A DNA stretch of 14,559 bases from an uncultured Acetatifactor sp. (GTDB taxonomy: Bacteria > Bacillota > Clostridia > Lachnospirales > Lachnospiraceae). Below, piece after piece: positions 13,073-14,559 of this stretch. The translations under genes were made by a program, and so were the position numbers. How positions within the stretch are numbered: the stretch's first letter is position 1; the number at the start of each line of letters is the position of its first letter. The notes below the pieces were generated by a model. The model was not told the origin of the DNA and did not search any database. It saw nothing but the letters and a program-made list of their open reading frames with translations. The stretch spans positions 1 through 14,559 of the forward strand of contig CAJUCT010000065.1 of assembly GCA_910585015.1 (NCBI GenBank). Direction: 5' to 3'.

Positions 13073-14559
13073 TCAGTCGATTTTGCCGATGAAGCGGTAG
13101 TAGATTTCTACTTCCTGCTCACGACTTCCGTCCTCGCCCTTGACAGCTTCGTGGACGGTTATTTTTTCAATTAGAGTGTTCAGAAGTTCGGCGGTCAGCT
13201 CCACAGGGTTGACATACTGTTTCATTAGGGCAATCCACTTTTCAGCGTCCGCTGCGGTCTGTACGGCGGCTTCCATCGTTTCGTGAAGCTGTCTTATTTT
13301 TGTTTCAAGCTCCTTTTGCTCGTTCTGGTACTTCTCGGACAGCATATTGAAATTATACTCGGTTATGCGTCCGGCAGACCAGTCCTCATACATTTTAGCA
13401 AACAGCCCGTCAACCTCGGCTTTACGCTTTTCCGCCTTTTTCAGCTCCGCAGCCTGCTTTTTCTTCGCAGAGTTTCTTTCTCTGTCGCTGGCATTGAGCA
13501 GCCGTTTCAGCAGCTTGTCCTCGTCTTTCTGTGCCAACATAGACCAGAATTGCAGTCTTGCAAGCACATAGGCATACAGTACATCATAACGGATATAGTG
13601 CATGGAACACTGGCGTAATCCCTGTCCGTTCTTGCTGCAATGGTAGTACCCGTATGGGTTCTTATTCTGCTTGTTTTCCCCATAGGCTAAAGACCATCCG
13701 CAGTCTGCACATTTTATCAATCCTGCGAAAATCTGTGTTGTACCATTTCTGCGTTTCCTGCGTCTGCTTGCAATCAGCTCCTGAACTTTTTGGAACACTT
13801 CTTCGGAAATGATGGCTTCGTGGGTATTTTCCACACGATACCATTCTTCCTGCGGCTTCCGCACTTTTTTCTTGTTCTTGAATGAAATGTTGCTCTGCTT
13901 GTTGTGAACGCTGTGACCGATGTAAGTTTCCTCTTTCAAAATGCTCTTGACCTGTGCAATCGTCCACGCATAGGCTTTTTCTGCGGGCGCACCGGCGTAG
14001 ATATTGGCGAAAGTCCCATATCTTTCATAGTTCAGCCAGCCGGGGGTAGGTACTTTTTCTTCCACCAGAATCCGTGTAATGCTGGCGGCACCCCTCCCGT
14101 GTACGGCAAGGTCAAAAATCTTTTCTACAATCCAGCGTGTTTCCGGGTCGATCAGAAGATGACCTTTTTTGTCCGGGTCTTTTACATAGCCCAGCGGTGC
14201 ATAGGCTCCATAGTGTGCGCCATTGGCAAATCTTGTGTGCATGGCAGCCTTGACCTTTTTGCTGGTCTGTCGGGCGTGCATTTCATTCAGGATGTTTAAG
14301 AACGGTGCAAGCTCGCTTTCTCCGTTGATGGTGTCCACATTGTCATTGATGGCAATGTAGCGTACTCCCTTGCTGGGGAAATAGATTTCCGTGTACTGAC
14401 CGGTCAGGATATAGTTTCTTCCCAGACGGGATAAGTCCTTTGTGACAACGCAGTTGATTTTCCCGTCCTCGATGTCATCAATCATCCTTTGGAAACTTGG
14501 ACGCTCGAAAGCTGACGTTAGATAACGATACTTTTGAAAACACTGGAAAATCAAGGTTT
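13073..14559 (-). CDS. Large serine recombinase (site-specific integrase), 5' end at or beyond the window edge
   Basis: At least 493 codons of a recombinase of the clostridial integrative-element type (TnpX-like) are present. Visible are the end of the resolvase catalytic domain with FERPSFQRMIDDIEDGK (16-32) and KDLSRLGRN (39-47, with the catalytic-site Arg R43 and R46), the Recombinase domain about 110-230, a zinc ribbon (C282, C285, C306, C316), a long coiled-coil region about 355-440 and a C-terminal DUF4368-type end, VEIYYRFIGKID. The catalytic Ser, normally some 60-70 residues before FERPSF, is not in the window. A TTG at 14554 could be read as a start, but the frame stays open to the edge and no ribosome site is visible, so I annotate it as partial. 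It lies next to the disrupted XRE gene and most likely integrated the element extending to the right. Confidence 0.93.
   Translation of the reverse strand, partial: TLIFQCFQKYRYLTSAFERPSFQRMIDDIEDGKINCVVTKDLSRLGRNYILTGQYTEIYFPSKGVRYIAINDNVDTINGESELAPFLNILNEMHARQTSKKVKAAMHTRFANGAHYGAYAPLGYVKDPDKKGHLLIDPETRWIVEKIFDLAVHGRGAASITRILVEEKVPTPGWLNYERYGTFANIYAGAPAEKAYAWTIAQVKSILKEETYIGHSVHNKQSNISFKNKKKVRKPQEEWYRVENTHEAIISEEVFQKVQELIASRRRKRRNGTTQIFAGLIKCADCGWSLAYGENKQNKNPYGYYHCSKNGQGLRQCSMHYIRYDVLYAYVLARLQFWSMLAQKDEDKLLKRLLNASDRERNSAKKKQAAELKKAEKRKAEVDGLFAKMYEDWSAGRITEYNFNMLSEKYQNEQKELETKIRQLHETMEAAVQTAADAEKWIALMKQYVNPVELTAELLNTLIEKITVHEAVKGEDGSREQEVEIYYRFIGKID

Overview
The window looks like a chromosomal segment of an anaerobic, butyrate-forming Clostridia bacterium, most likely Lachnospiraceae. 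The grounds are the gene order of its central operon, Gram-positive ribosome binding sites (GGAGG-type) before nearly every gene, a SpoIID-like protein of a type I associate with Lachnospiraceae, and a clostridial-type large serine recombinase at the right edge. Species cannot be fixed from the sequence alone.

Layout. (1) Bases 1-545 are AT-rich and hold no large gene. On the minus strand there is a possible promoter followed by two tiny overlapping-signal ORFs, the second of which (49 codons, five Cys) has a strong Shine-Dalgarno. (2) 546-1844 (+) encodes a SpoIID-like/peptidoglycan-binding protein. It converges on a shared hairpin terminator with (3) the butyryl-CoA operon, read right to left from 8720 to 1913: thl, crt, hbd, bcd, etfB, etfA. 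Together these condense two acetyl-CoA, reduce, dehydrate and reduce again to butyryl-CoA, with Bcd/EtfAB the probable electron-bifurcating step. No terminal butyrate gene (but, or ptb/buk) lies in the window. Four of the five spacers in this operon are long (160-294 bp) and three carry striking inverted-repeat structures. (4) A divergent control region (8721-9101) carries an extended -10 promoter and a Rex-like operator for thl, and a promoter plus a LexA/DinR-like box for rarA. (5) rarA (9102-10478, +) converges on a minus-strand pair, nudF-like Nudix hydrolase then L-asparaginase (12301 to 10559). (6) 12302-12675 holds a REP-like palindrome. (7) 12676-13041 is the C-terminal part of a membrane-anchored XRE regulator whose helix-turn-helix half has been removed, and the sequence passes directly into (8) a large serine recombinase gene that runs to the window edge. 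The junction reads as one end of an integrated mobile element that split the regulator gene.

The core metabolic genes are ordinary in sequence. The points that deserve a second look are in the non-coding DNA: the redox and SOS operator candidates, the long palindromes between operon genes, the small Cys-rich ORF at the left edge and the element junction on the right.
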